A stretch of 64,000 bases of DNA from Halocaridina rubra. Its lineage: Eukaryota; Arthropoda; Malacostraca; Decapoda; Atyidae. Below the pieces are notes generated by a model. That model saw only the letters and a program-made list of their open reading frames with translations, was not told the DNA's origin and made no database searches. The translations under genes and the position numbers were made by a program. The stretch lies in assembly GCA_037179515.1 (NCBI GenBank), contig JAXCGZ010005699.1:53501-117500 (forward strand), given 5' to 3'. Shown here piece by piece: positions 21,030 to 34,961 of the stretch (positions are counted from its first letter, which is position 1; the number at the start of each line of letters is the position of its first letter).

Positions 21030-24000
21030 ATGGTCTTCACTGTGGATACAGGAGCTGCAGGCTCCATTATTCCTTATAAGTATGTTTCAGAAATTTTATT
21101 AAGGCCAACAGCAGTTAATATATCTACGACCACTGGTGAGTCAATAAAAGTTTATGGTGAAATTATTCTTGACCTTGATATTTGGCAGTTGCGCCGTCGA
21201 TTTAACTGGACATTTGTTGTTGCAGATGTATGTACACCTTTATTAGGTAATGATTTTCTTTGCAATTTTGGATTGTTTATTGATTGTAAGAATAAAACTT
21301 TACATGACAATATAACACAATGTTCTGTAAAAGGTGCTATTGCAAATCATAATGTTTCTTATGTGATTAATAATTTGAACTATTTACCTGATTCTGTACA
21401 ACAGTTGTTCCAAGATTTTCCCTCACTCTTGTCCTGTGTTAAGCCTCTTACAGCTAATAATTCTTTCAAGAATTCTAATGTTTTTCATTATATAGATACA
21501 GGGAGTTCTCCTCCGACATTTGCTAGATGTCGTCCGTTGGCTCCAGACAAATATTCTGCTGCCAAGGAAGCATTTAAGCAGTTGTTGGATATGGGAATTG
21601 TACAACCTTCTAAATCACCTTGGGCTTCACCCATTCATTTAGTTCCTAAACCTAAGCCAGGAGAGTGGAGAGTATGCGGTGATTTTAGGCAACTTAATAC
21701 TCTGACCAAGCCAAATAAATATCCTTTACCACATATTAGTAGTGTGTCATTAAAGCTTTACAAGAAAAAGATATTCAGTAAAATTGATTTGTTAAAAGCC
21801 TATCACCAGATCCCTATGAATCCTTCAGATGTTGAAAAGACAGCAGTAACCACACCCTTTGGGCTATTTGAATATTTATATATGCCTTATGGTCTTCGGA
21901 ATGCCCCTGCCACTTTTCAGCGTTTGATGGACAATTTATTTAGAAACCTTGATTTTGTATTTATTTACCTGGATGATATTCTGATATTTTCAGAGAATAT
22001 AGAAGAGCACAAGAAACATTTGTCTATAGTATTTGAAATCCTAAGCTCTAATAATCTTAAAATTTCTATTGATAAATGTGAATTCTTTAAAAATGAAATA
22101 GAATATTTAGGATATTTGATCACTGCTAATGGTTTAAAACCTGGTTCTCATAAACAGACAGATATTGTTGATTTTCCTAAGCCAGCAGATTCTGCTGCCT
22201 TACGTAGGTTTATAGGAATGCTCAATTACTATAGACAAATGGTACCGCACTTTGCTGATGTTGTATATCCTTTGACCGAATTAATTAGATTACAACCTAA
22301 ATCTAAAGAACTAGTATGGAATTCGGAAGCAGAAGCTGCCTTTGTAAATGCTAAAGAGTCACTTAACAATGCTTGTACCATTGCATATTTCACTAGTAAG
22401 TGTAATTCTCCACTGCATCTGGTGACTGATTGTTCCCAAGTGGCAGCTGGAGCTGCGTTACACCAAATTCAGGATGGTAAATTTGTCCCTATTGAATTCT
22501 TTTCAAAGAAATTATCAGAAACTCAGAGGTGTTATTCTACTTTTGACCGAGAACTGCTTGCTGCGTATCTGGCTGTACTAAAATTTAAACATGTAATTGA
22601 AGGACGTGAAACCGTTTTATTTACTGATCATAAACCCCTTGTTTTTGCATTTAAGAATCCTCATACAACCAAGTCAGATAGACAGCAATGATATTGGTCT
22701 TTAATTAGCGAGTATATATCAGATGTTGTACGTATCAAGGGTGCAGACAATGTTGTAGCAGATTGTCTTTCCAGACCATTACCTGTATCTTCTGTCTCAG
22801 TGGACTTACATGATTTAACCAGTATAGCTGAGAGCCAATCCACTGACACAGAAATTCTTAATTACAAAGAGAGATTGAAAATTTTCAAAATTCAGAATCA
22901 TGACTTATATTGTCGTAAATCAGTATTTCAACTTCTGCATAACATTTCACATCCAGGAGTCAAAGGTACGTTGCACCTTATCAAAGCTAGGTACTTTTGG
23001 CCTAATATGGATCGAGATATTCGAAGTTGGACTAAAGAGTGTACTTCTTGTCAGCAGGTTAAAGTGCACCGCCATACCCGTGCTCCTATTACAAATTTTA
23101 CAGCACCTTTTGGGAGATTTGAATTTGTACATTTAGATATTGTTGGTCCTCTCCCTCCTAGTAAAGTCCCTGGCCAGTCTTTTACAGCACCAGAACAATA
23201 TGTTCTTACCTATATTGACAGATCTACTAGATGGTTGGAAGCCATCCCCATCACAGATATTTCTGCTACCACTGTTGCTTTTGCTTTTATTAAAGGTTGG
23301 GTATCTCGTTTTGGAGTGCCATTATATGTTTTTACTGATAGAGGTGCTCAGTTTGAATCTGCATTATTTCAGCAACTTTCCTCTATAATTGGATTTCATA
23401 GAATGCGTACCACTTCATATCACCCTCAATCCAATAGCATGGTTGAAAGATCACATAGAGTATTGAAAGTATCTCTGATGGCACGTAAAGATGATTGGCT
23501 TGCTTCTTTACCAATAGTACTTTTAGGTTTAAGATGTCTCCCCACAGAGTCTGGAGTTTCTCCATTTACTTTGGTAACAGGAAGTATGCTACTTAGTCCT
23601 AAAATCATGGTAGCAACTGAAATTCCTTCTTTTGCACAACAAAAAGAAATTGTCTCTGAATTTGTATCTCGAATGCGTGAATTAGATTTTTCTGAATCCT
23701 CTTATGGATACCTTCATTCATCCTCTGTTAAACCTTATGTTCCAAAAGATCTTGAATCATGTACACATGTTTGGGTTAGAGTGGATCGTGTACGTCGCCC
23801 TTTAGAGGCTCCCTACTTTGGTCCACTTGAAGTTGTGGAACATGGTGATAAATATTTTATTCTACGTCAGCTTTCTGGAAATTTAACTACTGTATCTGTA
23901 GATAGATTGAAACCTACCTCAATACCAAAAACTATCAGTTCTAATGAGACAGAACCTACTGTAAATAATGATTCTGTGCCAGAAACTGTCAATTCTGATG

Positions 24001-24203
24001 TGATTGAACCAAGTGTAAATAATGATTTTTCTGATTCTAATTCCACAAATGACACAGATTCTGATACATTAATTCCTGGTAGTGCATCTATTCCTGAAAA
24101 TATTGATAATGAACATGCTATTGAAGAGAAACTACCTCAATCTGTTGTTACGAAATCTCGTCGAGTTAGATTTAATCGTAACCCTGATTATGTATATTAT
24201 TAA
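21030..24203 (+). pseudogene. Gypsy-2 copy 1 Pol, one nonsense mutation and a 45-bp deletion
   Basis: The domain order is protease (FTVDTGAAGS), RT (YLDD in FIYLDDILIF), RNase H (TDCSQVAAGA), integrase with HHCC region, and catalytic blocks (HLDIVG, FTDRGAQFES, NSMVERSHR). A TGA at 22689-22691 replaces the CGA arginine codon of copy 2, directly after the RNase H region. Near 22913, 45 bp present in copy 2 are absent, apparently between short TTGT repeats; the loss is in frame. Downstream of the stop the frame is open to the natural end at 24203. Otherwise the protein is very close to copy 2. Confidence 0.9.
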
Positions 24204-24304
24204 TTTGTATTTTTGTATCTATGTCTCCACATATATATTATATATCTATATTTTCTATTATCAGTATTAAACACTAATGTACTCCTGTACTGGCAGGGGA
24301 GTGT

Positions 24305-24816
<512 letters not shown>

Positions 24817-24848
24817 GAACAAACGGCGACGAGGATGGGATAAATGTG

Positions 24849-25956
24849 ATGAAAGCAGAAGCTAGGAATTGGGTTTGGTGGCCTAAAATTGACCAAGATA
24901 TTTCTGAAATTACAAAGAATTGTCCAGTTTGTTTTAAAAATTTTCAACCAAACCAAGCTCCTGTGTTGTCATGGTCTACCCCTGATAAGGCATGGTCAAG
25001 ACTTCACATTGACTATGCTGGACCCATAGATAACAAATATTTTCTTGTAATTGTAGATGCATATTCTAAGTTTCTAGATGTTCAAGTTACTAGTTCAATG
25101 ACTTCAAGTGTTACCATTGAATTGCTTAGAAAAACTTTTTCTAATTTTGGTATTCCAGACATTGTTGTCTCGGATAATGCTCCATATTTTGCGTCCGAGG
25201 AGATTAAAGCTTTATATAAGAAAAATGGTATTCAACATTTAACTCCTGCCCCATACAATCCATCATCTAATGGCTTGGCGGAAAGAGCAGTTCGAACTTT
25301 AGAAGAGGGCTTAAATAAATTCAACAGTGGATCATTGAATACTAGAATCTGTAGATTTTTGTACAATTATAGAAAGAGTATGCATAGTGGTATAGGTAAA
25401 TCACCAGCAGAGTTACTATTTGGAAGATGTTTTAAAACAACTTTAGTATTTGTAAAATGTTCCCCTAACAAAGACAGAGACCTGGAAAACTTGTCAAAGA
25501 AAGTTTTCTCTGAAGGGACAAATATGTACAATGTTGGTGATGCAGTTTTTGCTAAAAATTTTGGGAAGGGAGAGACTTGGATTGAAGGTAAAATTATCGA
25601 AGTGCTTGGTGTAAGAAGTTATTTGGTACAAGTTCATGATTTTGGTAATATATCATGGAAGAGGCATCATGATCAGCTTATGCCTAGATTTATTGGTACT
25701 TGTATTAAGACACCTAGAGAGTCTCCAATGCCCTTAGTTTCTTCGAATGTAAGTAATTATTCCTATGCCTCTAGTTCCACTAATGATGTTGAAGTATCTT
25801 CACAAAAGTGTGATGTTTCAGTTCAACCTGATAGTAATTGTATTGAGTCTGAAGACAGTCTCAGAAACTGAAAGGTGTGGTGTGAATGATAAACAGATTG
25901 TATCACCATCTCCAGTATTACGGAGATCAAAGCCACCAGAAAAATTAATTTTGTAA
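24849..25956 (+). pseudogene. Gypsy-1 copy D integrase remnant
   Basis: The remnant begins at MKAEARNWVWWPK, inside the zinc-binding region, and keeps CPVCF and the DDE blocks (HIDYAGP, VVSDNAPYF, NGLAERAVRT). It is open to 25871, where loss of two bases (GAAGACAGTC against GAAGACACAGTC in copy A) shifts the frame just before the C-terminal tail. The tail continues in another frame to 25956. The first HHCC histidines are lost with the deletion. It could not act alone. Confidence 0.88.
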
Positions 25957-26067
25957 TGTCTTTTGTTGCCATAATATATTGATATTTCTGTATAATGATT
26001 GTTGTATGTTGATATATTTCTGATCCATTTTTGATAAGTTTTGTATGTTTTTTCTTGGAGGGAGGAA

Positions 26068-26245
26068 TGTTATGTATAACTTTTGTGCTGATTAATTCGT
26101 GCGCTTTGCATTGCGCTATTGTTTTGTTGTGTTTACTCAGGTAGAACACGCCATGTCGGACATCTAAGTTTGAGTAATAAAACCTTCACTTTTCTCACGA
26201 TTTTTAATGGCATTCTCCTCACCCATCTTTCTCAAGTATGGAACA
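26068..26245 (+). repeat. Gypsy-1D 3' LTR
   Basis: A 178-bp LTR from TGTTATG to GGAACA, followed by the GCATT target duplication and then by resumed array sequence (CTAACTGAATGCC). Confidence 0.93.
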
Positions 26246-26463
26246 GCATTCTAACTGAATGCCACTATGTTCATATTACAGATTCCCCAACCTCACTCGT
26301 GGCTTCTTTTTAGCATTTAATTCAATTCCCAATCTCATTCGGGCCATGAAATAACCAGATAAGCACATTACATATGTGAAAACATGAATCATTTTTATAT
26401 CCGACCGGGACTCGAACCTAGGACTTATGATTACTAAGTCAAGGCACTACCACTACACCACAG
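26246..26463 (-). repeat. tRNA-derived array unit, right of Gypsy-1D
   Basis: The unit continues in phase from the Gypsy insertion point to the tRNA-like module, where LINE copy E is inserted after CTACACCACAG. Confidence 0.82.
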
Positions 26464-28240
26464 AGGAAAACTGAAGGTAAAAGAACAGGTTTTAAGGCTA
26501 AAGAGAGCGGATGGAAGCATCACTGAGACGGATGAAGAGATCTGCAAAGAATTGAACAAGGAGTTTCAGTCAGTATTTACAGTAGAAAATACCCCACCCC
26601 CTCAGATTGCAGTGATAGAAGCTCAAGGGCCGGCATTAGAGAACATCAACCTTACAGTCACAGAGGTATGCAAAGCGCTGATGGATTTAGATGTTCATAA
26701 AGCTACAGGTCCTGATGACATATCCCCTCATGTGCTTAAAAAATGCGCAAACACAATATCAGTGGCACTAAGTATCATATTTAAGGAGTCACTGGAGTTG
26801 GGGGAGATTCCAAGATGCTGGAAACAAGCAAATGTGATACCTATCTTCAAAAAGGGAAGGAGGGATACGGCTCTGAACTATAGACCAGTTTCCTTGACCA
26901 GCATAGTTTGCAAAGTTATGGAGAAACTACTAAGGAAACATATCTCCCTTCACTTGGAATCCTTCAACTTTTTGTCAGTGAGGCAACATGGCTTCAGAGA
27001 AGGTAGATCAACAGTAACAAACTTATTAGAATTTTATGATGAGGTAAGCCAAATCTTACAGGAAAGAGAGGGCTGGGCAGATTGCATATTCCTAGACTTC
27101 CAGAAAGCGTTTGACACTGTTCCACATGGGAGACTTATTATGAAGCTGCAATCAATGGCTAGAATAGGTGGAAATGTTTTGGAATGGATAAAAACTTACA
27201 TAGAAGGAAGAGAACAGAGGGTTAGAGTAAGACACTCAGTGTCTGAATGGAGAAGAGTTAGTAGTGGAGTTCCACAGGGTTCAGTTTTAGGGCCACTTTT
27301 GTTCCTTGTATATGTAAATGACCTACCAGAGTCTGTAAATTCATTCATGAATATGTTTGCAGATGATGCAAAGTTTGTGAAGAAAGTAAAAAACGAGAAC
27401 AATGGTAGAGAACTTTAGGAGGATCTAAATAATCTGCATGAGTGGTCAGAAAAGTGGCTAATGAAATTCAATACTTCAAAATGTAAGGTAATGAGAATGG
27501 GTACAAGTGCAAGAAGGCCCAAGCTTGACTACTCGGTGGCTGGAGTACAACTTCAAGAGACAGAAAATGAGAGAGATCTAGGAGTAAACATACTGGCAGA
27601 TTTGTCTCCAGAAATACATATAAATGGCATAGTAAGGGCAGCATATGCATTCTTATCAAATGTAAGGGTAGCCTTCAGGCACATGGACACGGAAATGTTG
27701 AGAAATATTTATGTAACCTATGTGAGGCCAAAACTCGAATATGCAGCCCCCTTTTGGAATCCGCACTTGAAAAAGCACATAGCTAAGCTTGAAAAAGTTC
27801 AAAGACATGGCACGAAACTGGTGCCAGAAATACGCAATCTCAGTTATGATGAGAGGCTGAGGGAGTTAGACTTACCATCACTCGGAGCTAGAAGAGTGAG
27901 GGGGGATATGGTGACAGTCTTTAAATTCCTTCATGGTTATGTTAGAGTGGATAGGGACGATATTTTGATATGGCTGGCTCTAGAACTAGAGGTCATAGTT
28001 TGAAGCTTCGTAAGGAAACTTGTTTGCAGGCTGTAAGGAAATATTTTTTCAGTGTAAGAGTAGTTGATAATTGGAATTGGCTAAGCGAGGAGGTAGTTAA
28101 TGCTATCTCAATCCATAGTTTTAAGGACAGGTATGATAAGTATCACTAAGTATAAAATGGACCGGATGAGGAGACGGGAAGATACGAGCTTTGGGCTCTT
28201 TCCCGTAAACACAATTAGGTAATCACAATTAGGTAATCAC
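26464..28240 (+). mobile_element. CR1/L2-like LINE copy E, inserted in a tRNA-like module
   Basis: A 5'-truncated LINE whose left junction follows CCACAG and whose 3' end (two AATTAGGTAATCAC copies) is followed by AGAAGGTTAAAAGG, the continuation of the array unit. CACAG is present on both sides, although the right copy overlaps the LINE end. The insertion interrupts the unit between its A-box region and the flank. The 3' UTR stem-loop is at 28174-28206. Confidence 0.9.
26552..28142 (+). pseudogene. LINE copy E ORF2 (reverse transcriptase)
   Basis: The reverse transcriptase is open from 26552 to 27418, covering KATGPDDISPHV, FLDFQKAFDTVPHG, SSGVPQGSVLGPLLF and MFADDAKFV. A CAG-to-TAG change at 27416-27418 stops it. 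The thumb and C-terminal part is open from 27461 to about 28003, where loss of two bases in the GGGATCGATATT context shifts the frame. Catalytic residues are present, but the frame needs two repairs, so this copy is dead. Confidence 0.88.
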
Positions 28241-29022
<782 letters not shown>

Positions 29023-31183
29023 ACCAGATAAGCACTTTACATATGTGAAAACATGAATCATTTTTTACCCCGACCGGGACTCGAACCTAGGACTTATGAT
29101 TACTAAATCAAGGCGCTACCACTACACCACAGAAGGTTAAAAGGAATCCAACCTTATAGCTTATATCTGCTATACTTAGGAATGAACGCATTCTAACCGA
29201 ATGCCACTATGTTCATATAACAGATTACCCAACCGCACTCGTGGCTTCATTTTAGCATTTAATTCAATTTCCAATCTCGTTCGGGCCATGAAATAACCAG
29301 ATAAGCACATTACATATGTGAAAACATGAATCATTTTTTCACCCCGACCGGGACTCGAACCTAGGACTTATGATTACTAAGTCAAGGCGCTACCACTACA
29401 CCACAGAAGGTTAAAAGGAATCCAACCTTATAGCTTATATCTGCTATACTTAGGAATGAACGCATTCTAACCAAATGCCACTATGTTCATATTACAGATT
29501 CCCCAACTTCACTCGTGGCTTCATTTTAGCACTTAATTCAATTCCCAATCTCATTCGGGCCATGAAATAACCAGATAAGCACATTACATATGTGAAAACA
29601 TGAATCATTTTTTACCTTGACCGGGACTCGAACCTAGGACTTATGATTACCAACTCAAGGCGCTACCACTACACCACAGAAGGTTAAAAGGAATCCAACC
29701 TTATAGCTTATATCTGCTATACTTAGGAATGAACGCATTCTAACCGAATGCCACTATGTTCATATTACAGATTCCCCAACCTCACTAGTGGCTTCATTTT
29801 AGCATTTAATTCAATTCCCAATCTCATTCGGGCCATGAAATAACCAGATAAGCACATTACATATGTGAAAACATGAATCATTTTTTACCCCGAACAGGAC
29901 TCGAATCTAGGACTTATGATTACTAAATCAAGGCGCTACCACTACACCACAGAAGGTTAAAAGGAATCCAACCTTATAGCTTATATCTGCTATACTTAGG
30001 AATGAACGCATTCTAACTGAATGCCACTATGTTCATATTACAGATTCCCCAACCTCACTCGTGGCTTCATTTTAGCATTTAATTCAATTCCCAATCTCAT
30101 TCGGGCCATGAAATGACCAGATAAGCACATTACATATGTGAAAACATGAATAATTTTTTTACCCTGACCGGGACTTGAACCTAGGACTTATGATTACTAA
30201 GTTAAGGCACTACCACTACACCACAGAAGGTTAAAAGGAATCCAACCTTATAGCTTATATCTGCTATACTTAGGAATGAACGCATTCTAACCGAATGCCA
30301 CTATGTTCATATTTCAGATTCCCCAACCTCACTCGTGGCTTCATTCTAGCATTTAATTCAATTCCCAATCTCATTCAGGCCATGAAATAACCAGATATGC
30401 ACATTACATATGTGAAAACATGAATAATTTTTTACCCCGACCAGGACTCGAACCTAGGACTTATGATTACTAAATCAAGGCGCTACCACTACACCACAGA
30501 AGGTTAAAAGGAATCCAACCTTATAGCTTATATCTGCTATACTTAGGAATGAACGCATTCTAACCGAATGCCACTATGTTCATATTACAGATTCCCCAAC
30601 CTCACTTGTGGCTTCATTTTAGCATTTAATTAAATTCCCAATCTCATTCGGGCCATGAAATAACCAGATAAGCACATTACATATGTGAAAACATGAATCA
30701 TTTTTTTACCCTGACCGGGACTCGAACCTAGGACTTATGATTACTAAATCAAGGCGCTACCACTACACCACAGAATGTTAAAAGGAATCCAACCTTATAG
30801 CTTATATCTGCTATACTTAAGAATGAACGCATTCTAACCGAATGCCACTATGTTCATATTACAGATTCCCCAACCTCACTCGTGGCTTCATTCTAGCATT
30901 TAATTCAATTCCCAATCTCATTCGGGCCATGAAATGACCAGATAAGCACATTACATATGTGAAAACATGAATCATTTTTTACCCCGACCGGGACTCGAAC
31001 CTAGGACTTAAGATTACTAAATCAAGGCGCTACCACTACACCACAAAAGGTTAAAAGGAATCCAACCTTATAGCTTATATCTGCTATACTTAGGAATGAA
31101 CGCATTCTAACCGAATGCCACTATGTTCATATTACAGATTCCCCAACCTCACTCGTGGCTTCATTTTAGCATTTAATTCAATT
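29023..31183 (-). repeat. tRNA-derived tandem array, main block
   Basis: Eight head-to-tail units. The B-box landmark GGGACTCGAAC or its variants occurs near 29076, 29350, 29623, 29896, 30170, 30443, 30717 and 30990, i.e. every 273-274 bp. On the minus strand each module contains TGTGGTGTAGTGGTAGCGCC and CCTAGGTTCGAGTCCCGG. The four-base D stem GGTG/CGCC is present and the acceptor stem is only partly paired. By eye the module is closest to tRNA-Thr(AGT), with an extra base in the anticodon loop. Units differ by a few percent. These are tRNA-derived repeats, not good tRNA genes. Confidence 0.86.
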
Positions 31184-31683
31184 CCTGAATGAGATTGGGA
31201 ATTGAATTAAATGCTAAAATGAAGCCACGAGTGAGGTTCGGCAATCTGTAATATGAGCAGGGTGGCATTCGGTTAGAATGCGTTCATTCCTAAGTATAGC
31301 AGATATAAGCTATAAAGTTGGATTCCTTTTAACCTTCTGTGGTGTAGTGGTAGCGCCTTGACTTAGTAATCATAAGTCCTAGGTTCGAGTCCCGGTCGGG
31401 GTAAAAAATGATTCATGTTTTCACATATGTAATGTGCTTATCTGGTTATTTCATGGCCCGAATGAGATTGGGAATTGAATTAAGTGCTAAAATGAAGCCA
31501 CGAGTGAGGTTGGGGAATCTGTAATATGAACATAGTGGCATTCGGTTAGAATGCGTTAATTCCTAAGTATAGCAGATATAAGCTATAAGGTTGGATTCCT
31601 TTTAACCTTCTGTGGTGTAGTGGTAGCGCCTTAACTTAGTAATCATAAGTCCTAGGTTCGAGTCCTGGTCGGGGCAAAAAAAA
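31184..31683 (+). repeat. tRNA-derived array, inverted block
   Basis: Two units in the opposite orientation to the rest of the array. The tRNA-like modules read forward at about 31332-31402 and 31605-31675, with TGGTGTAGTGGTAG and GGTTCGAGTCC. The switch lies at 31184-31199, giving a large head-to-head palindrome. Confidence 0.86.
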
Positions 31684-32240
<557 letters not shown>

Positions 32241-33058
32241 AAGCAAGCACATTACATATGTGAAAACATGAACCATTTTTTTACCCCGACCGGGATCGAA
32301 CCTAAGACTTATAGTTACTAAGTCAGAAGGTATAAAAGGAATCCAACCTTATAGCTTATATCTGCTGTACTTAGGGATGAACGCATTCTCTCTGAATGCC
32401 ACTATGTTCATATTACAGATTCCCCAACCTCACTCGTGGCTTCATTTTAGCATTTACTTCAATTCCCAATCTCATTCGGGTCATACAATAACCAAGCAAG
32501 CACATTACATATCTGAAAACATGAATCATTTTTTTACCCCGACCGGGACTCGAACCTAGGATTATAATTACTAAGTCAAGGCGCTACCAACTACGCACCA
32601 CAGAAGGTATAAAAGGAATCCAACCTTATAGCCTATATCTGCTATACTTAGGGATGAACGCATTCTCTCTGAATGCCACTATGTTCATATTACAGATTCC
32701 CCAACCTCACTCGTGGCTTCATTTTAGCATTTACTTCAATTCCCAATCTCATTCGGGTCATACAATAACCAAGCAAGCACATTACATATCTGAAAACATG
32801 AATCATTTTTTTACCCCGACCGGGACTCGAACCTAGGATTATAATTACTAAGTCAAGGCGCTACCAACTACGCACCACAGAAGGTATAAAAGGAATCCAA
32901 CCTTATAGCCTATATCTGCTATACTTAGGGATGAACGCATTCTCTCTGAATGCCACTATGTTCATATTACAGATTCCCCAACCTCACTCGTGGCTTCAAT
33001 TCCCAATCTCATTTGGGTCATACAATAACCAAGCAAGCACAATACATATGTGATAACA
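32241..33058 (-). repeat. tRNA-derived array, variant block with ~277-bp units
   Basis: Three units of a diverged subtype with CTCTCTGAATGCC and CATACAATAACCAAGCAAGC. The first two complete units (landmarks at 32545 and 32822) are almost identical over 277 bp, indicating recent duplication. The tRNA-like module has an extra A and GC in its A-box half (CCAACTACGCACCAC). The last unit lacks part of its body and joins a LINE piece near 33059. Confidence 0.82.
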
Positions 33059-33228
33059 TTCATTAGCCACTTTTCTGTCCACTCATGCAGACTACTTAGA
33101 TCTTACTGAAGTTCTCTACCATTGTTCTCGTTTCCTACTTTCTTCACAATCTTTGCATCATCTGCAAACATATTCATGAATGAATTTACAGGCTCTGGTA
33201 GGTCATTTACATATACAAGGAACAAAAG
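33059..33228 (-). mobile_element. LINE internal fragment (RT catalytic region)
   Basis: About 170 bp matching the region encoding MFADDAKIVKK and its surroundings. It is joined to an array unit on the left and to AAGAATA(TATG)n on the right. It is truncated on both sides. Confidence 0.75.
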
Positions 33229-33252
33229 AATATATGTATGTATGTATGTATG

Positions 33253-34961
33253 TGATTACCTAATTGTGATTACCTAATTGTGTTTACGGGAAAGAGCCCA
33301 AAGCTCGTATCTTCCCGTCTCCTGATCGGTTCCATGTGATTACCTAATTGTGTTTACGGGAAAGAGCCCAAAGCTCGTATCTTCCCGTATCCTGATCGGT
33401 TCCATTTTATACTTAGTGATACTTATCATACCTGTCCTCAAAACTTTGGATTGAGATAGCATTACTACCTCCTCGCTTAGCGAATTCCAATTATCAACTA
33501 CTCTTACACTGTATGATTACCTAATTGTGATTACCTAATTGTGTTTACGGGAAAGAGCCCAAAGCTCGTATCTTCCTGTCTCCTCATCGGTTCCATTTTA
33601 TACTTAGTGATACTTATCATACCTGTCCTTAAAACTATGGATTGAGATAGCATTAACTACCTCCTCGCTTAGCCAATTCCAATTATCAACTACTCTTACC
33701 TTGAAAAAGTATTTCCTTACATCCTGCAAAGAAGTTATCTTACGAAGCTTCAAACTATGATCTCTAGTTCTGAAGCCTGCCATATCAAAATATCGATCCC
33801 TCTCCACTCTATCATAACCATGAAGGAATTTAAAGACTGTCACCATATCCCCCCCCTCAATCTTCTAGCTTCGAGTGATGGTAAGTCTAATTCCCTCAGC
33901 CTCTCATCATAACTGAGATTGCGTATTTCTGGCACCAGTTTCGTGGCATGTGTTTGAACTTTTGCAAGCTTTATCTATGTGCTTTTTCAAGTGTGGATTC
34001 CAAAAGGGGGCTGCATATTCGAGGTTTGGCCTCACATAGGTTACATAAATATTTCTGAACATTTCCTTGTCCATGTGCCTGAAGGCTACCGTTACATTTG
34101 ATAAGAATGCATATGCTGCCCTTTCTATGCCATTTGTATGTATGAATGTATGTGATTACCTAATTGTGATTACCTAATTGTGTTTAAGGGGAAAGAGCCC
34201 AAAACTCTGAACTTCCCGTCTCCTGATCGGTATGTATGTAATTACCTAATTGTAATTACCTAATTGTGTTTACGGGAAAGAGCCCAAAGCTCGTATCTTC
34301 CCGTCTCCTCATCGGTTCCATTTTATACTTAGTAATACTTATCATACCTGTCCTTAAAACTATGTATTGAGATAGCATTAACTACCTTTTCGCTTAGCCA
34401 ATTCCAATTATCAACTATTCTTACACTGAAAAAGTATTTCCTTACATCCTGCAAAGAAGTTTTCTTACGAAGCTTCAAACTATGACCTCTAGTTCTGAAG
34501 CCTGCCATATCAAAATATCGATCCCTATCCACTCTATCATAACCATGAAGGAATTTAAAGACTGTCACCATATCCCCCCTCACTCTTCTAGCTTCGAGTG
34601 ATGGTAAGTCTAATTCCCTCAGCCTCTCATCATAACTGAGATTGCGTATTTCTGGCACCAGTTTCGTGGCATGTGTTTGAACTTTTGCAAGCTTTATTTA
34701 TGTGCTTTTTCAAGTGTGAATTCCAAAAGGGGGCTGCATATTCCAGTTTTGGCCTCACATAGGTTACATAAATATTTCTGAACATTTCCCTGTCCATGTG
34801 CCTGAAGGCTACCGTTACATTTGATAAGAATGCATATGCTGCCCTTACTATGCTATTTGTATGTATGAATGTATGTGATTACCTAATTGTGATAAACTAA
34901 TTGTGTTTAAGGGGAAAGAGGCCAAAACTCTGATCTTCCCGTCTCCTGATCGGTATGTATG
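33253..34961 (-). repeat. LINE 3'-end fragments, including two ~721-bp tandem units
   Basis: Several LINE 3' ends follow each other. There are 3' UTR-only pieces (33253-33335, 34151-34233, 34874-34956), a piece to about 33513, and two longer ones (33514-34143 and 34239-34861). The longer pieces end with the same novel junction, ATTTGTATGTATGAATGTATG, and each is followed by a 3' UTR-only piece ending GATCGGTATGTATG. This gives two composite units of about 721-725 bp. The coding parts (33604-33846 and 34329-34658) encode the RT C-terminus. Confidence 0.78.

Larger units (their letters stand above)
24817..26245 (+). mobile_element. Gypsy-1 copy D, internally deleted (PBS joined to integrase)
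   Basis: After the nested Gypsy-2 the last bases of the Gypsy-1 5' LTR are followed by the primer-binding site. This is joined directly to integrase sequence (from ATGGGAT at 24835), so about 3.4 kb covering gag, protease, RT and RNase H are missing. The rest runs through the integrase, a polypurine tract (about 26057-26067) and a 3' LTR at 26068-26245. The target duplication is GCATT. At the junction, GGCGACGAGGATGGGAT equals the expected complement of tRNA-Ser(GCT) over 17 nt. Confidence 0.9.

Noticed and set aside
29023..31183. Functional tRNA genes
   Set aside because: A and B boxes are good, but the acceptor stem is poorly paired and the anticodon loop carries an extra base; they are better read as tRNA-derived repeats.
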